Below are positions 62,801 to 64,000 of a DNA stretch of 64,000 bases, in pieces (the stretch's first letter is position 1; the number at the start of each line of letters is the position of its first letter). The position numbers were made by a program, and so were the translations under genes. Under the pieces are notes generated by a model that did not search any database, was not told the origin of the DNA, and was given only the letters and a program-made list of their open reading frames with translations. This stretch comes from Diprion similis (taxonomy: Eukaryota; Arthropoda; Insecta; Hymenoptera; Diprionidae). The stretch spans positions 22,407,025-22,471,024 of the forward strand of contig NC_060108.1 in NCBI RefSeq assembly GCF_021155765.1, given 5' to 3'.

Positions 62801-64000
62801 GCAGGACGTGGCAAATGAACAAAAAAGTAGTGAAAGAAAAATTGAAAAACAGAAAAAAATATTAAAACTATTTAAATTAAATAAATAAACTTGGAAAAAT
62901 ATGATCGTTGCTTTAGGGAAAGTAATATAAAGAGAAAAAAATATTGTCTTGTCAGTAAAACATTAAAAATTTATAAATTTTCCGTAGCATCGAGAGTTCC
63001 AACTAAACGGAACTTGTCAATTTTTGATGCCCATCAGACGTAAGTTTCAGATTTTTTCAGGACCGACATCCAGTCTGACGTTTTTCTAAAAGAAGATTAG
63101 AAGATTCGTTGAAATTGGAAAAAGCGATTTTCGAATGTAAACAATACTCACTTTTTTTACTTCACCAAAAGTGATGTGAAGTAGAAATGAAGTTGAAAAA
63201 AAAAAAAAAAAAAAAAAAACTAGCCTGAGTGATTTTGAGGGCCTAGAAAAGCTTGCGCACGCGGCATGAAATTATGCGGTGCATGTAGGTTAAAAGTTTT
63301 GGCAAATTCTAAGATTCCGCGAAAATCCCGAGAACATCGAGAGCAAGTCCATAAATCTCTATCACGGAGAGTTTGCCGGCGTCGAAAGTTCTTACGGTAT
63401 AACCTACTAACAGCTGTACGAGGGTCGAGTGTTCTTTTACGAACTGTTTTGATAAAAGTTAACAGCCGTAAACAGTCTTGAAATAACGATGAATCAAAAT
63501 ACACCCACGGCTATTTCCGTGCTAACAACACAAGCACCGGCTCTAGCTGTCAACCGCTGTTAAAGTGTAAAGCTCTGTATAAGCAGCGGGATGCTGTTGT
63601 TCCGCATATCATATATTTATAGATCATCGCCGCAGTTGATTTTTAGAAAAAATAAAGCGAAAGAAATACCCCGATTTTCATAAATTTCACGTCGAATTGG
63701 GTGAGAAATGAGGGTGAACGAATTCCTCTAAAGTTTCAATCATCTTGTCAATCGTATTTAGTAAATCGGGGGGCCTCGTTTTTTAGGTATCTAAGGTAAA
63801 TGCAATTCGTCATATATATGCGACACAATTCGCTGTGTACGCATGTATTTTATCTCATAAGTATGATACATCACCGAGTCATAGATAAGAAAATTTTTAT
63901 CAATATTTTTTTTTTTAATTTTAACGTGTAATTCGTCGTGCGGATAAGCCGTACGTTTACCTGCACGCATTATACTCGTCATACACGAGAAAGGAGTTGA
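59826..64000. other. Upstream part of Elk: probable first intron, no exon found
   Basis: No sequence coding the expected Elk N-terminus was found on the minus strand here. The exon may lie beyond 64000, or may be here in a form I missed. A run of A lies at about 63198-63220. Several small open frames show no family resemblance. Confidence 0.5.
60113..60130. repeat. (TG)n microsatellite
   Basis: Nine TG units upstream of the first Elk exon in the window, probably within the first Elk intron. Confidence 0.9.

Overview
This is animal nuclear DNA, most likely from an insect. The genes have many short exons with GT-AG introns and AT-rich non-coding DNA full of homopolymer and dinucleotide runs, and they encode metazoan families. 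A tandem array of divergent ionotropic receptors (IRs) points to an arthropod. A hymenopteran (sawfly- or wasp-like) genome is a guess from the style of the IRs, not something the sequence proves.

Layout, left to right. (1) 34-1520, plus strand: the 3' end of an unrecognised Ser/Thr/Pro-rich protein with a basic tail. (2) 2235-6323, minus strand: an 11-exon gene for a single-pass membrane protein with CUB-like domains, one LDL-receptor class A module and a cytoplasmic tail carrying PPxY motifs; this is the architecture of Drosophila Culd. (3) 6681-8583, minus strand: a complete 7-exon gene for the small catalytic subunit of DNA primase, with a compact E2F/CCAAT-type upstream region. (4) 10692-28760, plus strand: six complete two-exon divergent IR genes head to tail (called IR-A to IR-F here), plus a relic of a seventh. 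(5) 30555-32289, minus strand: a complete 7-exon syntenin gene (two PDZ domains), with an untranslated first exon near 33.1-33.3 kb and a CRE palindrome beside it. (6) 37590-59825, minus strand: fourteen exons of an Elk-type (KCNH) voltage-gated potassium channel, from the PAS domain to the stop codon. The first coding exon lies beyond the right edge or was not found.

Exon joins were worked out by reading phase. Every junction of primase, syntenin, the IRs and the Elk exons closes in frame, so the models are internally consistent. The last junction of the Culd-like gene is the one weak join.

The most informative region is the IR array. All six genes share one phase-1 intron right after the first membrane segment. 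In IR-B this intron is 81 bp and has no in-frame stop, so splicing or retention both give a full protein. The array grew by unequal duplication: IR-F and its 5' flank copy IR-E, and the copied block carried along the last piece of IR-D, which survives as a relic at about 25.9-26.1 kb. None of the six keeps an arginine at the place where glutamate receptors bind the ligand carboxylate. The conserved housekeeping and neuronal genes on both sides (primase, syntenin, Elk) show no such turnover. No CRISPR, rRNA, convincing tRNA or intact transposon was seen.
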